Source: a bacterium (GTDB taxonomy: Bacteria; Cyanobacteriota; Sericytochromatia; S15B-MN24; UBA4093). From it: a DNA stretch of 64,000 nucleotides. The notes beneath the pieces were generated by a model. It was given only the letters and a program-made list of their open reading frames with translations. It ran no database searches and had not been told where the DNA came from. The DNA lies in NCBI GenBank assembly GCA_017744355.1, contig JAGIBK010000006.1, positions 231,359 to 295,358 of the forward strand, given 5' to 3'. The translations under genes were made by a program, and so were the position numbers. Below are positions 1-8,992 of the stretch, in pieces (within the stretch, counting starts at the first letter, position 1; the number at the start of each line of letters is the position of its first letter).

Positions 1-1
1 G

Positions 2-226
2 CCTCCCGACGAGGCCCTCTTGGGAGAGGAGCTGGGCGACAAGATCCAGGCGGCGCTGGATAAGCTGAGTCCCGAGTTTCGGGCGGTGCTGGTCCTGCGC
101 GATGTGGAGGGGCTCTCGTACGAGGAGGTGGCGGCGACGACCGGCGCCAACCTCGGGACCGTCAAGTCGAGGCTGGCGCGGGCGCGGACCCAGGCCATGC
201 GCTGGTTGAAGGAGTACCTTGGATGA
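2..226 (+). CDS. ECF sigma factor, C-terminal part (cut by window start)
   Basis: Only the last 74 codons are present; the reading frame is open to the window edge. They form sigma-70 region 4: a run with LSPEFRAVLVLRDVEGLSYE followed by the recognition helix region (EVAATTGANLGTVKSRLARA), which in this family reads the -35 element. The stop overlaps the next start as ATGA, so the sigma factor and its anti-sigma factor are translationally coupled, as is usual for ECF sigma factors. The following anti-sigma, RseB-like and HtrA genes suggest a SigE/RpoE-type envelope-stress sigma factor. Region 2 lies outside the window, so the exact ECF group cannot be named. Confidence 0.9.
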   Translation, partial: PPDEALLGEELGDKIQAALDKLSPEFRAVLVLRDVEGLSYEEVAATTGANLGTVKSRLARARTQAMRWLKEYLG

Positions 227-693
227 GAACGGAGGATCCAGCCATGGATTGCGGCCACGCGCAACTGCAGCTCTCGGGCTACATCGACGACTGCGTCTCG
301 CCGGACGAGGCCCACTGGCTCCGCGCTCACCTTTCGAGCTGCCCCGACTGCGCCCAGCACCTGGCGCTCCTGCTCGGCACCCTCCAGGCCCTGCGCACCC
401 TGCCGCGCGAGCTGCCCCGCACCGACTGCTGGGAGGCCGTCGCCTTCACCCTGCGGCGCGAGGGGCTGATCCGCGCCTGGTGGGCGCGCCCCCTGCCATG
501 GGGGGTCGCAACGGCGGGGGTGGTGGCCGTGGTGGTCGCCTACAGCGCGCTCAGGCCCACCCCGCCCCCGGCGAGCCTGGATGCCTACTGGCGCGAGCAC
601 GCCATCTTCACCGCTCAGGAGGAGCCCGTGCTCTTCAACGGTGGCTCTTCCATCGACGCCATCGAGGCCACCTTCCAGCTACAGGGCCAATGA
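223..693 (+). CDS. Zinc-finger anti-sigma factor, single-pass membrane protein
   Basis: 156 residues. The N-terminal cytoplasmic part carries the anti-sigma zinc-finger signature HxxxCxxC (HLSSCPDC, about residues 36-43). One hydrophobic segment follows (about residues 90-107, GVATAGVVAVVVAYSAL), then a short extracytoplasmic tail. Such proteins hold the ECF sigma factor inactive at the membrane until proteolysis releases it. The start at 223 is preceded by AAGGAG at good spacing inside the sigma gene; a second ATG at 244 is possible. The stop overlaps the next start as ATGA. The role as partner of the upstream sigma factor is inferred from adjacency and the zinc motif. Confidence 0.85.
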   Translation: MRTEDPAMDCGHAQLQLSGYIDDCVSPDEAHWLRAHLSSCPDCAQHLALLLGTLQALRTLPRELPRTDCWEAVAFTLRREGLIRAWWARPLPWGVATAGVVAVVVAYSALRPTPPPASLDAYWREHAIFTAQEEPVLFNGGSSIDAIEATFQLQGQ

Positions 694-1682
694 CCATGGT
701 AAGGCTGTCCCTCGGTATCACCGCCCTCACGGGCGCCACCCTCTTCGCCCCCGCCGCCCTGGCCGCCGCCGAGCCCTCGTTCGCACGATTGGTCCAGGCC
801 AGTTCGATCCCCTACGTCGGGGAGCTGGTGGTCAACGGCCGCACCGTCCTCAAGGTGACCCAGGGTTCGGGCGACAAACGCCGCCAAGAGGTGGTCTCGC
901 CCCCGCGCATGGTCGGCGAGCTGGTGGTGGACAACGGCAAGACCCGCTGGCACTACTCGCCCCGGACCCGCCAGGTCGACATCACCCCCTCGACCCTCGG
1001 CATGCGCCGCCCCCTGGTCAGCGAACGCCTGCTTTCGCGCAACTTCAAGCTCGAGGTGGGTCCCCGCGCGACGATCCTCGGCCGCCCGACCCGCATCGTC
1101 GAGATCGTCCCCCTGCACCCCGAGCGCCCACGCCAGCGCCTCTGGATGGACGTGACCACCGGCCTGCCCCTTCGGACCGAGCACCTGAGCCCCAAGGGGC
1201 TCGTCCTCGACCGCAGCGAGTTCCGCAGCATCCAGATCAACGCCCCCATGACGGCCGAGGCCTTCGAGTTCACCCTGCCGTCCCGCGCCAAGGTGACCAG
1301 CTCGGTCCAGGTGCTCGCCTCGGGCAAGGAACTGGACGACCTCCAGGTGGAGCTGCCCTTCTCGCCGCAACTGCCGAGCTACCTGCCGGCGGGCTTCGAG
1401 GTGCTCGACGTGCAGGTCTTCGAGCGCAAGGGGGTCCGCAGCGTCCACTGGCGCCTCAGCGACGGGCTCGGGATGCTGTCGCTGTTCCAGGCGACCCGCG
1501 AGAGCATGCCCGCCAAGCCCGAGAGCGCCCGCGAGGTGGCCATCGACGGCGCCCGCGGCTACGTGATGGGCCACGGCGCCCACCGCATGCTCTGCTGGGA
1601 GGTACCGACCGGCACCTACTCGCTGGTGGGCGACCTCGGCGAGACCGAGCTGACCAAGATCGCTTCCTCCACGGCTCCTTGA
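690..1682 (+). CDS. RseB/MucB-like periplasmic sigma-factor regulator
   Basis: 330 residues starting MTMVRLSLGITALTG with a Sec signal peptide ending near ALAAAEP. The body has the two-part RseB/MucB layout: an N-terminal lipoprotein-carrier-like beta domain (about residues 30-190, including the run RLWMDVTTGLPLRTE) and a smaller C-terminal domain (about residues 220-325). In proteobacteria RseB binds the periplasmic face of the anti-sigma factor and protects it from cleavage. Here the gene follows the anti-sigma gene with an ATGA overlap, completing a sigma/anti-sigma/RseB operon. The long open frame upstream of 690 in the same phase is a shadow of the anti-sigma gene. Confidence 0.8.
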   Translation: MTMVRLSLGITALTGATLFAPAALAAAEPSFARLVQASSIPYVGELVVNGRTVLKVTQGSGDKRRQEVVSPPRMVGELVVDNGKTRWHYSPRTRQVDITPSTLGMRRPLVSERLLSRNFKLEVGPRATILGRPTRIVEIVPLHPERPRQRLWMDVTTGLPLRTEHLSPKGLVLDRSEFRSIQINAPMTAEAFEFTLPSRAKVTSSVQVLASGKELDDLQVELPFSPQLPSYLPAGFEVLDVQVFERKGVRSVHWRLSDGLGMLSLFQATRESMPAKPESAREVAIDGARGYVMGHGAHRMLCWEVPTGTYSLVGDLGETELTKIASSTAP

Positions 1683-1774
1683 GCGATCGCTCGCCAAGAG
1701 GGGAACTTTTCCCGTCCGCGAGTGGTCCATAGGAGCGACACTTCACTCACACGTCCGAAAGGAGTCCAACGCCC

Positions 1775-2965
1775 ATGCGCATGCGCGTGTTGCCCGCTGC
1801 CCTCACCCTGGTGATCGGCGCCGGCGGGGGCGCCATCGGAGCCGCGGCGGTGCTCGCCGCCAAGCCCGCCGTCGAAGCCAAGCCTGCCTTCGCGACGCCC
1901 TCCAGTGCCCCCATGCCTGTCGCCGCCAGCGGCGGCGAGATCATCGCGGATCTGGTCGACAAGGTGGGGCCGGCGGTGGTGAACATCGACACGGTCAGCG
2001 AGCGGCGGGTTCCCGCCTACTCGTTCAATCCCTTCTCCTTCGAGGACTTCCTCAACGGGCAGCCCATGCAGCAGCGCCAGCGGATCGTCCAGCAGAAGGG
2101 GGTCGGCTCGGGCTTCGTGGTGCGCCCCGACGGCCTGATCGTCACCAACAACCACGTGGTCGCAGGTGCCACCGACCTGACCGTGACCCTGCCGGATGGC
2201 CGCAAGTTCAAGGGCAAGCTGATCGGCACCGATCCCGGCAGCGATCTTGCCCTGGTCAAGGTGGAGGCCAAGGACCTGCCCTCGCTCAAGCTCGCGGATC
2301 CCAAGACCCTGCGCGTCGGCCAGTGGACGGTCGCCATCGGTAGCCCGCTGGGCCTGAGCCACTCGGTCACCGCCGGCATCCTGAGCGCCATGGACCGCGA
2401 GGTCTCGGTCAACAACCGGGTCGGCTTCCTGCAGACGAGCACCCCCATCAACCCGGGCAACTCGGGTGGCCCCCTGCTCAACCTGAAGGGCGAGGTGATC
2501 GGGGTCAACACGGCGGTGGCGGCCCACGCTCAGGGCATCGGCTTCGCAGTGCCGGTGGACACCGTCTCGCGCATCATTCCCCAGCTCGAGTCCAAGGGCA
2601 AGGTCGAGCGCGCCTGGCTCGGGGTGGGTCTCAAGGACCTGCCCGACAACCGCCAGGCCATGTTCTACCCGGTCGACTCGGGCGTGATCGTCGCCCAGGT
2701 GGATCCCAAGGGCCCCGCGGCCAAGGCGGGTCTCGCCACGGGTGACGTGGTGCAGGCCATCAACGGCAAGCCCATCAAGAGCGCCCACGAGCTGATCGTG
2801 ACGGTGAACACCCTCAAGGTCGGCGAGAAGGTCTCGCTGCTGGTCAACCGCGAAGGCCAGAAGAAGACCCTCGACGTCACCCTCGGCCAGATGCCCCAGC
2901 GAGTGGCCAACGCGGCCCAAGAGCAGCAGCAGCAGATGGAGGCCCAGCCGGAAGAAGGCGAATAA
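1775..2965 (+). CDS. htrA: HtrA/Deg family serine protease with one PDZ domain
   Basis: 396 residues. An N-terminal hydrophobic segment (about residues 5-28) acts as signal anchor. The trypsin-like domain shows the full catalytic triad: His127 in TNNHVVAG, Asp157 in GSDLALVKV and Ser230 in NPGNSGGPLL. One PDZ domain spans about residues 285-380, and the C-terminus is Gln/Glu-rich. It degrades or refolds damaged proteins in the cell envelope. AAAGGAG lies at good spacing before the ATG. Placement 92 bp after the sigma/anti-sigma/RseB operon suggests it is a target of that sigma factor. The gap contains a GCGATCGC site (1683-1690) but no clear -35/-10 pair that I could name. Confidence 0.95.
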   Translation: MRMRVLPAALTLVIGAGGGAIGAAAVLAAKPAVEAKPAFATPSSAPMPVAASGGEIIADLVDKVGPAVVNIDTVSERRVPAYSFNPFSFEDFLNGQPMQQRQRIVQQKGVGSGFVVRPDGLIVTNNHVVAGATDLTVTLPDGRKFKGKLIGTDPGSDLALVKVEAKDLPSLKLADPKTLRVGQWTVAIGSPLGLSHSVTAGILSAMDREVSVNNRVGFLQTSTPINPGNSGGPLLNLKGEVIGVNTAVAAHAQGIGFAVPVDTVSRIIPQLESKGKVERAWLGVGLKDLPDNRQAMFYPVDSGVIVAQVDPKGPAAKAGLATGDVVQAINGKPIKSAHELIVTVNTLKVGEKVSLLVNREGQKKTLDVTLGQMPQRVANAAQEQQQQMEAQPEEGE

Positions 2966-2984
2966 GCCCGACCCCAGACGGTCT

Positions 2985-3029
2985 ACAGGCGCCTGTTATC
3001 GCGATGATCGTGCGATAATGGGCGCCTGT
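2985..3029. other. Imperfect inverted repeat, 18-bp arms
   Basis: Arms 2985-3002 and 3012-3029 pair at 16 of 18 positions around a 9-nt loop. Each outer end contains GGCGCC, and the left arm itself includes the 12-nt palindrome ACAGGCGCCTGT. It lies between htrA and the phosphatase gene, 20 bp before the next start. There is no T-tract, so it could be a weak htrA terminator, an RNA hairpin in the leader of the next gene, or a protein-binding site. Confidence 0.55.
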
Positions 3030-3049
3030 CACCGTTGAAAGGACCCTCC

Positions 3050-3709
3050 ATGAAGTCGCTCGCCCTTACCGGCCTCACCGTGGCCGTCGTCGCCGCCCCG
3101 TTGCCCGCCCTCGCCGAGACCGCGCCTCCGTCGCTCGACCTTGCGATCGTGCGCGGGGTCAACTCCTTCGGCGCGCCGGCGCTCGATTGGCCCATGGGCG
3201 TAGTGTCCCACAACTACTTCCTGGCGGGCGCGCCGCTCGCGCTCGCGGTGGCGGCCGATCACACCACCTTCAAGGCCCCAGCGGCGGCCCTGGTCGCCGA
3301 GGGGCTCGCCGGTGTGAGCGTCACGCTTCTCAAGCCGCTCTTCGGCCGCGAGCGGCCCTTCAAGGCCGATCCCGCGCTGCGGACGCCAAGCGGCCACTGG
3401 AACGAGTCCCCCGAGAGCTTCCCCTCGGGCCATGCCGCCGTCTCCTTCGCGGCGGCCACGGCGATCGCCGACCTGCAGCCAAGCTGGGCCTGGCCGGCTT
3501 ACGGCCTTGCGGCACTCATCAGCTACTCGCGGATGTATAACGGGGTCCACTACCCTACGGACCTGCTCGTGGGCGCCCTGCTGGGAATCGGGGCAGGCAA
3601 GGTGACGACCTGGGGCATGGGCCAGGTGACGGATCGCTACGGCTGGCCCATCTCGGGGATCTCCACCGGAGGCGACGCACTGACCCTGAGTGTCGGACGG
3701 CAGTTCTGA
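3050..3709 (+). CDS. Exported PAP2-family phosphatase
   Basis: 219 residues with a signal peptide (MKSLALTGLTVAVVAA...ALAE). The three PAP2 acid phosphatase motifs are in order: KPLFGRERPF, PSGH (in ESFPSGHAAVSF) and SRMYNGVHYPTDLLVG. These supply the catalytic His pair and phosphate-binding residues. The family dephosphorylates lipid phosphates such as undecaprenyl or phosphatidyl phosphates, or acts as a nonspecific acid phosphatase; the substrate cannot be read from sequence. ATG at 3050 has GAAAGGA upstream; the in-frame TTG at 3035 is less likely because it would lie on that ribosome site. Confidence 0.88.
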   Translation: MKSLALTGLTVAVVAAPLPALAETAPPSLDLAIVRGVNSFGAPALDWPMGVVSHNYFLAGAPLALAVAADHTTFKAPAAALVAEGLAGVSVTLLKPLFGRERPFKADPALRTPSGHWNESPESFPSGHAAVSFAAATAIADLQPSWAWPAYGLAALISYSRMYNGVHYPTDLLVGALLGIGAGKVTTWGMGQVTDRYGWPISGISTGGDALTLSVGRQF

Positions 3710-3793
3710 GGCCTATCTGGACTGAGGTGAACACACGCTCGATTCTCCTGCTCCCTTGCGGGGCGGGGAGAGTTCAAGCGGGGCTAGCCCCCG

Positions 3794-5554
3794 CTACGAT
3801 GCGTTTGCTCCCTGTGCCGTCGCGCGCGATCGCGCAATCTCCGCCCGATAAGCAGCCACTTCCTTCTCGACCCAGGCGGCGCGAGCCTCCTCGGTCCAAC
3901 CTTCGAGGGCTTGCAAGCTCCCGCTCATGACCGCCGCAATCTCGTCCACGGCGTGCAAGCCCTGGTTCGCATCGAGTAGGTTCAGGCGGGTCCGGCGCAT
4001 CATGACGTCCTGCAGGGTCATGGCGAGCTCGAAGCGCACGAAGTAGGCGACCTCCGCCCGCAAGAGCGGGGTCTCGGGGCTCAGGCCCGAGATGCTGCGG
4101 TCCAGGCCCCGGTCCGCATCCATCAGGGACAGCACCACCAGGTAGTTGGTGCCGTAGCGCCCGATGAGCGTGCGGATGAGCGCTGGCTCCACCGTCGGAT
4201 GGGTCGCAAGCGCGTACTGCAAGTACGCCTCCAGGCTGCCGCCCGGGATATCGCCGCCCGACAGGGGCACGTCGTCGCAGTGACGATCCGTCAACGGCGC
4301 AAGCCACGCCTCCTCCCGCAGGCTCTTCACCGCCACGTCCACCACCTGGCGCGCCATGGCCCGGAAGGTCGTGTACTTGCCCCCCGCCACGCAGATGAGG
4401 CCCGAGGCGGTGGTGAAGATCTCGTGCTCGCGCGAGATGTCCGACTCGCTGACGCCATCGCCCTCGGGCGCGATCAAGGGGCGCCACCCGCCGAAGGTCG
4501 CGATCACATCGTCGGGCGTCAGGTTCGCACCGGGGCAGGCCGCGTTCGCCGCCTCCAGCACATAGCGGATCTCGTCGGAGTTGGCGTAGATGTCGTCGTC
4601 CAGGTAGGAATCGCCCTCGGCCCCTTCGGCGTGCGCCGTGTCCGTCGTCCCGATGATCGTGCGATCCCCGTAGGGAATGACGAACATCAGGCGCCTCTTC
4701 TTGGGATCGTCCGTGTCCGCGCTCTTGATGACGATCGCTTTCTCGGTGATCTTGCGGGTGACGACGTGAATTCCCTTGGTCGGCTTCAGGCGCGGCTTGG
4801 CGTCCGGGTCGTCCAGGCGGTTGAGCCGATCCACCCAGGGCCCGGTCGCGTTGATCACCCGGCGGGCATGAACTTTCAAACGCTGGCCGCCCAGCCGATC
4901 GTGGAGCACCACCCCCGTGAGCTTGCCGTCCGGGCCCTTCTCGAAGCGCTCGACCTCGGCGTGGTTCGCGATCGCCGCCCCCCAGAGCGCCGCCGTCTTG
5001 ATGGTTTCGACGTTCATCCGGGCGTCCTCGGTCAGCCCGTCGACGTACGACAGCGCCCCCGTCATGCCCTCCTGGCGCAGGACGGGCTCCTGGCGCACCG
5101 CCTCCTTGGGGCGGAGCTTGCGGTGCAGGCGGCCCAAGCGGAACTCGGAAGCACTCGCAAGCCCGTCGTAGAGCCACAGCCCCACGTCCATGAGCCCGAG
5201 GCCGTGCCCGCCGTACTCCTTGAAGATCGGGTAGAGGAAGGGCAGCTCCTTGGCCAGGTGCGGCGCGTGCCGAAAGAGCCGGTTGCGCTGGCTCAGGGCC
5301 TCGTGCACCAGGCGCAGCTCGCCGTGTTCGAGATAACGCAAGCCGCCGTGCAGGAGCTTCGAGCTCTTGCTGCTGGTGCCGCCCGCGAAGTCGCCGCGCT
5401 CGATGAGGGCCACCTTGAGGCCGCGCAGGGCGCCTTCGAGGGCAACCCCGGCCCCGATGATGCCCCCGCCGATGACCAGGAGATCCCAGCTCTCCTTGGA
5501 AAGGCGCTCGAGGGTCACCCGGCGCGAGGTGGCGGACAGTTCACGGCTCAGCAT
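3794..5554 (-). CDS. glpD: Glycerol-3-phosphate dehydrogenase (FAD-dependent)
   Basis: 586 residues, normal length for aerobic GlpD. The N-terminal FAD-binding Rossmann motif is LLVIGGGIIGAGVALEGALR (about residues 26-45). It is followed by the family stretch GGTSSKSSKLLHGGLRYLE and later NATGPWVDRL and GGKYTTFRAMA. It oxidises glycerol-3-phosphate to dihydroxyacetone phosphate and passes electrons to the membrane quinone pool. It lies 23 bp downstream of glpK on the same strand, so glpK-glpD form a glycerol-use operon. No glpF or GlpR-type regulator is nearby. A short GC inverted repeat (3777-3795) overlaps the stop codon and could act as a weak terminator. Confidence 0.96.
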   Translation of the reverse strand: MLSRELSATSRRVTLERLSKESWDLLVIGGGIIGAGVALEGALRGLKVALIERGDFAGGTSSKSSKLLHGGLRYLEHGELRLVHEALSQRNRLFRHAPHLAKELPFLYPIFKEYGGHGLGLMDVGLWLYDGLASASEFRLGRLHRKLRPKEAVRQEPVLRQEGMTGALSYVDGLTEDARMNVETIKTAALWGAAIANHAEVERFEKGPDGKLTGVVLHDRLGGQRLKVHARRVINATGPWVDRLNRLDDPDAKPRLKPTKGIHVVTRKITEKAIVIKSADTDDPKKRRLMFVIPYGDRTIIGTTDTAHAEGAEGDSYLDDDIYANSDEIRYVLEAANAACPGANLTPDDVIATFGGWRPLIAPEGDGVSESDISREHEIFTTASGLICVAGGKYTTFRAMARQVVDVAVKSLREEAWLAPLTDRHCDDVPLSGGDIPGGSLEAYLQYALATHPTVEPALIRTLIGRYGTNYLVVLSLMDADRGLDRSISGLSPETPLLRAEVAYFVRFELAMTLQDVMMRRTRLNLLDANQGLHAVDEIAAVMSGSLQALEGWTEEARAAWVEKEVAAYRAEIARSRATAQGANAS

Positions 5555-5577
5555 GGCGGCAGCTTATCCCTTCGATC

Positions 5578-7104
5578 TCAGGCGATCGGCTCGCGGACCC
5601 CGTCCTCTTCGGGACGGGCCCAGTCGCGCGAACGTGCAACGGCCCGCTGCCAGTCGCCGCGCAGGCGCTTGCGGGTCTCGACGTCCATGGCGCTCGAAAA
5701 GGTCGTAAGGCCCCCGTCGAGCGGGATGGCCTCGGGGCTCTCCCAGAAGCCGACGCCCAGGCCCGCGAGCATCGCCGCTCCCCAGGCCGTGCTCTCGACG
5801 ACGGCCGCCCGGCGCACCGGCAGCCCCAGCACATCCGCCTGGAACTGCATGAGGAAGTCGTTGGAGGACGCTCCCCCGTCTACCCGCAGCTCGCGCAGGG
5901 CGCGGCCCGTGTCGGCCTGGATCCCCTCGATGAGATCCGCGCTCTGGAAGGCGATGGACTCGACGGCGGCCCGGACCAGGTGTGCCCGGCTCGTGCCCCG
6001 AGTGATCCCCACGATGGTGCCCCGGGCGTACGGGTCCCAGTGAGGCGCGCCGAGGCCCACGAAGGCGGGCACCAAGTAGACCCCGCCCGTGTCCGGCACC
6101 GTCTTCGCGAGGGCCTCGGAGTCGGAAGCTTTGGCGATCAGGCCCAGCTCGTCGCGCAGCCACTGGATGGTCGCCCCGCCCGAGAAGACGCTGCCCTCCA
6201 GGGCGTAGACCGTCTTGCCGCCAATCTGCCAGGCGATGGTGGTCAAGAGGCGGTTGCGGCTGAAGATGGGGCGATCGCCCGTGTTGACCAGCAAAAAGCA
6301 GCCGGTGCCGTAGGTATTCTTCCCCATCCCCTCTTCCCAGCACCGCTGGCCGAAGAGGGCCGCCTGCTGGTCGCCCGCCATCCCGGCGATGGGGATCCCC
6401 GCCCCCAGGCGACCGTGGGCCACAGTGCGGGCGAACTCACCGCTGTTGGGCAGCACCTCGGGCAGCATGGCCCGGGGGATGTCGAGCCGCGAGAGGATCT
6501 CGGGATCCCAGTCGAGGGTCGAGAGGTTGAAGAGCATGGTGCGGCTCGCGTTGGAGAAGTCCGTCGCATGCCGCGCACCACCCGAGAGGCGCCAGAGCAG
6601 GTAGCAGTCGATGGTCCCGAAGAGGACCTCGCCGCGCTCGGCCCGTCCGCGCAGGCCCGGCACCTGGTCGAGCAGCCACTGAAGCTTGGTGCCCGAGAAG
6701 TAAGCATCCAGCACCAGGCCCGTCTTGGAGGCGAAGAAATCAACCAAGCCCGCGTCGCGCAAGGCGTCGCACATGGCCGCGGTGCGGCGGCACTGCCAGA
6801 CGATGGCCCGGTGGACGGGCTCGCCGGTCTCGCGGTCCCAGACCACGACCGTTTCGCGCTGGTTGGTGATGCCGATGGAGGCGATCGCCTCGCTCGAAAC
6901 CCCAGCGGTCTCGAGACATGCGTCGATGGCCTCGCAGACCCCCTGCCAGATCTCGCTGGCGTCGTGCTCGACCCAGCCGGGCTGAGGGTAGTGCTGGGTC
7001 ACCTCGCGGTAGGCGCGGCCCGCCACGCGGCCCTCGCGGTCGAAGAGCAGAACGGTGGAACCGGTGGTGCCTTGATCGATGGCCAGGACGTAACGCGCGG
7101 TCAT
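5578..7104 (-). CDS. glpK: Glycerol kinase
   Basis: 508 residues, full length for the FGGY kinase family. The N-terminal phosphate-binding segment is [15 protein letters not shown]. Later come the glycerol-binding and family motifs [20 protein letters not shown] and [13 protein letters not shown], and the C-terminal ATPase segment has [19 protein letters not shown]. It phosphorylates glycerol with ATP in the cytoplasm, feeding GlpD. The start has GAGGAGG upstream. It is first in the glpK-glpD operon and divergent from the cyanophycinase gene across a 147-bp gap. Confidence 0.97.
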   Translation of the reverse strand: MTARYVLAIDQGTTGSTVLLFDREGRVAGRAYREVTQHYPQPGWVEHDASEIWQGVCEAIDACLETAGVSSEAIASIGITNQRETVVVWDRETGEPVHRAIVWQCRRTAAMCDALRDAGLVDFFASKTGLVLDAYFSGTKLQWLLDQVPGLRGRAERGEVLFGTIDCYLLWRLSGGARHATDFSNASRTMLFNLSTLDWDPEILSRLDIPRAMLPEVLPNSGEFARTVAHGRLGAGIPIAGMAGDQQAALFGQRCWEEGMGKNTYGTGCFLLVNTGDRPIFSRNRLLTTIAWQIGGKTVYALEGSVFSGGATIQWLRDELGLIAKASDSEALAKTVPDTGGVYLVPAFVGLGAPHWDPYARGTIVGITRGTSRAHLVRAAVESIAFQSADLIEGIQADTGRALRELRVDGGASSNDFLMQFQADVLGLPVRRAAVVESTAWGAAMLAGLGVGFWESPEAIPLDGGLTTFSSAMDVETRKRLRGDWQRAVARSRDWARPEEDGVREPIA

Positions 7105-7212
7105 GAGGCCTCCTCTTCGGGCAATGGCTTGGCAGGCCCTCCCATTTTAGAGCAAATCGCCCCCGGGTATGTCCTTTGTAAGGCAGCTTCGCCCTAATTT
7201 CCGCATCCTTGT

Positions 7213-7218
7213 TATAAT
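7213..7218 (+). promoter_or_regulatory. -10 element (TATAAT) before the cyanophycinase gene
   Basis: A perfect TATAAT sits 34 bp before the TTG start at 7252. No good -35 hexamer lies at 17 bp, so it may depend on an activator or an extended contact. Confidence 0.6.
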
Positions 7219-7251
7219 CGAGCCGGCCGAATCAGCCAAGAAGGAGACGGT

Positions 7252-8961
7252 TTGAGCACATCCGGGTTGCAACCGAGGGGTCCACGCGCGGGTCGCGCCA
7301 TCGCGCTCACCGCCATGACCGCCCTTGCGCTCAGCGCCGTCCTGCCGGCGTGGGCCCAGACCCAGCAGGGCATCTTCGTCGCCATCGGCGGCGGCCCCGA
7401 GCGCCCCGAGATCGTTTCGACCGTGCTGCAGCTCGCCGGCGGCAAGGACAAGCACGTGGTCGTGATGCCCACCGCCTCGGGGGCCCCCTCCGAGAGCGGC
7501 CTTGCTTACAAGCAATACTTTCAGGGAGCCGGCGTGCAGGAGGTGGACAGCCTCCCCATCCCCAACCGGGACGGCGCCAACGAGCTGGAGCCGGTCAAGA
7601 CCATCGGCCGCGCCGACCTGTTGTACTTCACCGGCGGCGACCAGAACCGCCTGGTCAACACCCTCACCAACACCGCGGTCCACGGCTCGATCCAGACCGC
7701 CTGGCAGCGCGCCGCCCTCATCGCGGGTACCAGCGCCGGGGCCATGGTCTGGGGGCCCGAATTCATCGCCAACGGCAGCAGCCGCGGTGCTTTGCTCAAC
7801 GGCTTCAGCCGGGACGCCCAGGGAATGCCGGGCCTCGAGCTGCGCCCCGGCCTCAACCTCTGGGAAAACCTGATCGTCGACACCCACTTCACCGAGCAGC
7901 AGCGCCTCGGGCGCCTGGTGCTCGCGGTGGCGAGCAACCAGGGCTACACCGGGCTCGGGATCGACGAGGGCACCGCCGCCATCGTCACCCACGACACCAT
8001 CCAGGCCATCGGGGTGGGCGCGGTCACCGTCCTCGAAACCGACAAGGTAAGCGCGAGCAACGCCGAGACCGTCGGCCCCGGCCACCCGCTCGGCATCGGC
8101 AAGATCACCTACCACCGCCTCATCCCGGGCAAGACCTACCTGCGCAAGTGGAAGACCATCCAGGAGGATGCCCCCCTCGCCCCGGCCGAGGGCCAGCCCC
8201 CGCGCACGCCCTATATCGCGCTCGCCGGCAGCGACACGCCCCCCAAGCAATCGACGCCCATCTCGGACTTCGTGCGCGCCAGCGGCGGCAGCCAGGCGCG
8301 GATCCTGCTCTTGACCGGCGAGGGTGCCACCCAGGGCGCGCGCATGTGGAAGACCCACCTGCTGCGCCTGGGCGCGGCCCAGGTGGTCAACTACCAGTCC
8401 ATCGAGCTTTCGGAGCAGGGGCTCGCCCTTGCGATCCAGCAGGCCACGGGCATCTTCATGCTCGAAGACGGCCGCGCGAGCCTCTTGAAGGCCCTGCTCG
8501 CCAACCAGAACCGGCTTGCTCAGGTCGTGATCGACGCCGGCCAGCGCATGCCCATGGGGGCCGCCGGCAACGGCGTGCGCCTCTTCGGGTCCCATGCGAT
8601 CTTCGGTGCGCCCGGCTCCAACGACTACGTCTCGCTGCCGGGGCTCGGCATCCTGCCCGCGGCGGCGGTGGACAAGGCCTTCTGGACCACGGACGCGGTC
8701 GAGCGCTTGGTCCGCTGCTCGATCCGTGGGCAGCGATCGCTCGCCATCGGCCTCTCGCCCGACAATTCCCTCACCATCTCGGGCGGACAGGCCACCGTAT
8801 TCGGTTCAAGCCAGGTCATGTTCCTGGAGGCCAAGGACGTCACGGGCTTCAAGCTCGCCCCCGAGGAATCCCCGGGCCCCACCGGGATCACGGGCATGGC
8901 CCTGTCGGTGGTGCCCGCCAACGGCTCGTACGACTTCATCCGGCGCGAACCCCGCTTCTAG
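7252..8961 (+). CDS. Exported cyanophycinase-like protein with a degenerate second S51 domain
   Basis: 569 residues, about twice the usual cyanophycinase length. TTG start with AAGGAGAC upstream; signal peptide through PAWAQ (about residue 36). Domain 1 (about 38-305) is a peptidase S51/cyanophycinase fold with GGG near residue 46, FTGGDQ (126-131) and the nucleophile elbow AGTSAGAMVWG with Ser161. Domain 2 (about 318-569) repeats the same pattern: YIALAG, IFMLEDG, and RMPMGAAGNGVRLFG where the nucleophile serine is replaced by alanine (residue 438), then SLAIGLSPDN. Domain 2 is therefore probably inactive. The enzyme would cleave the Asp-Arg storage polymer to beta-Asp-Arg outside the cytoplasm, suggesting scavenging. 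Substrate is inferred from family. Confidence 0.85.
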   Translation: MSTSGLQPRGPRAGRAIALTAMTALALSAVLPAWAQTQQGIFVAIGGGPERPEIVSTVLQLAGGKDKHVVVMPTASGAPSESGLAYKQYFQGAGVQEVDSLPIPNRDGANELEPVKTIGRADLLYFTGGDQNRLVNTLTNTAVHGSIQTAWQRAALIAGTSAGAMVWGPEFIANGSSRGALLNGFSRDAQGMPGLELRPGLNLWENLIVDTHFTEQQRLGRLVLAVASNQGYTGLGIDEGTAAIVTHDTIQAIGVGAVTVLETDKVSASNAETVGPGHPLGIGKITYHRLIPGKTYLRKWKTIQEDAPLAPAEGQPPRTPYIALAGSDTPPKQSTPISDFVRASGGSQARILLLTGEGATQGARMWKTHLLRLGAAQVVNYQSIELSEQGLALAIQQATGIFMLEDGRASLLKALLANQNRLAQVVIDAGQRMPMGAAGNGVRLFGSHAIFGAPGSNDYVSLPGLGILPAAAVDKAFWTTDAVERLVRCSIRGQRSLAIGLSPDNSLTISGGQATVFGSSQVMFLEAKDVTGFKLAPEESPGPTGITGMALSVVPANGSYDFIRREPRF

Positions 8962-8992
8962 CGTCGCCCGCATCACAGGAGAACCGCCGCCC

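Noticed and set aside
615..1730. Long - strand open frames opposite the RseB-like gene
   Set aside because: High GC creates long antisense frames. The + strand frame has motifs, coupling overlaps and a signal peptide; the antisense frames have low-complexity composition and no motifs.
4199..7197. Long + strand frames across glpD and glpK
   Set aside because: They are shadows of the clearly recognisable glpD and glpK on the - strand, with His/Arg/Pro/Gly-rich text and no domains.
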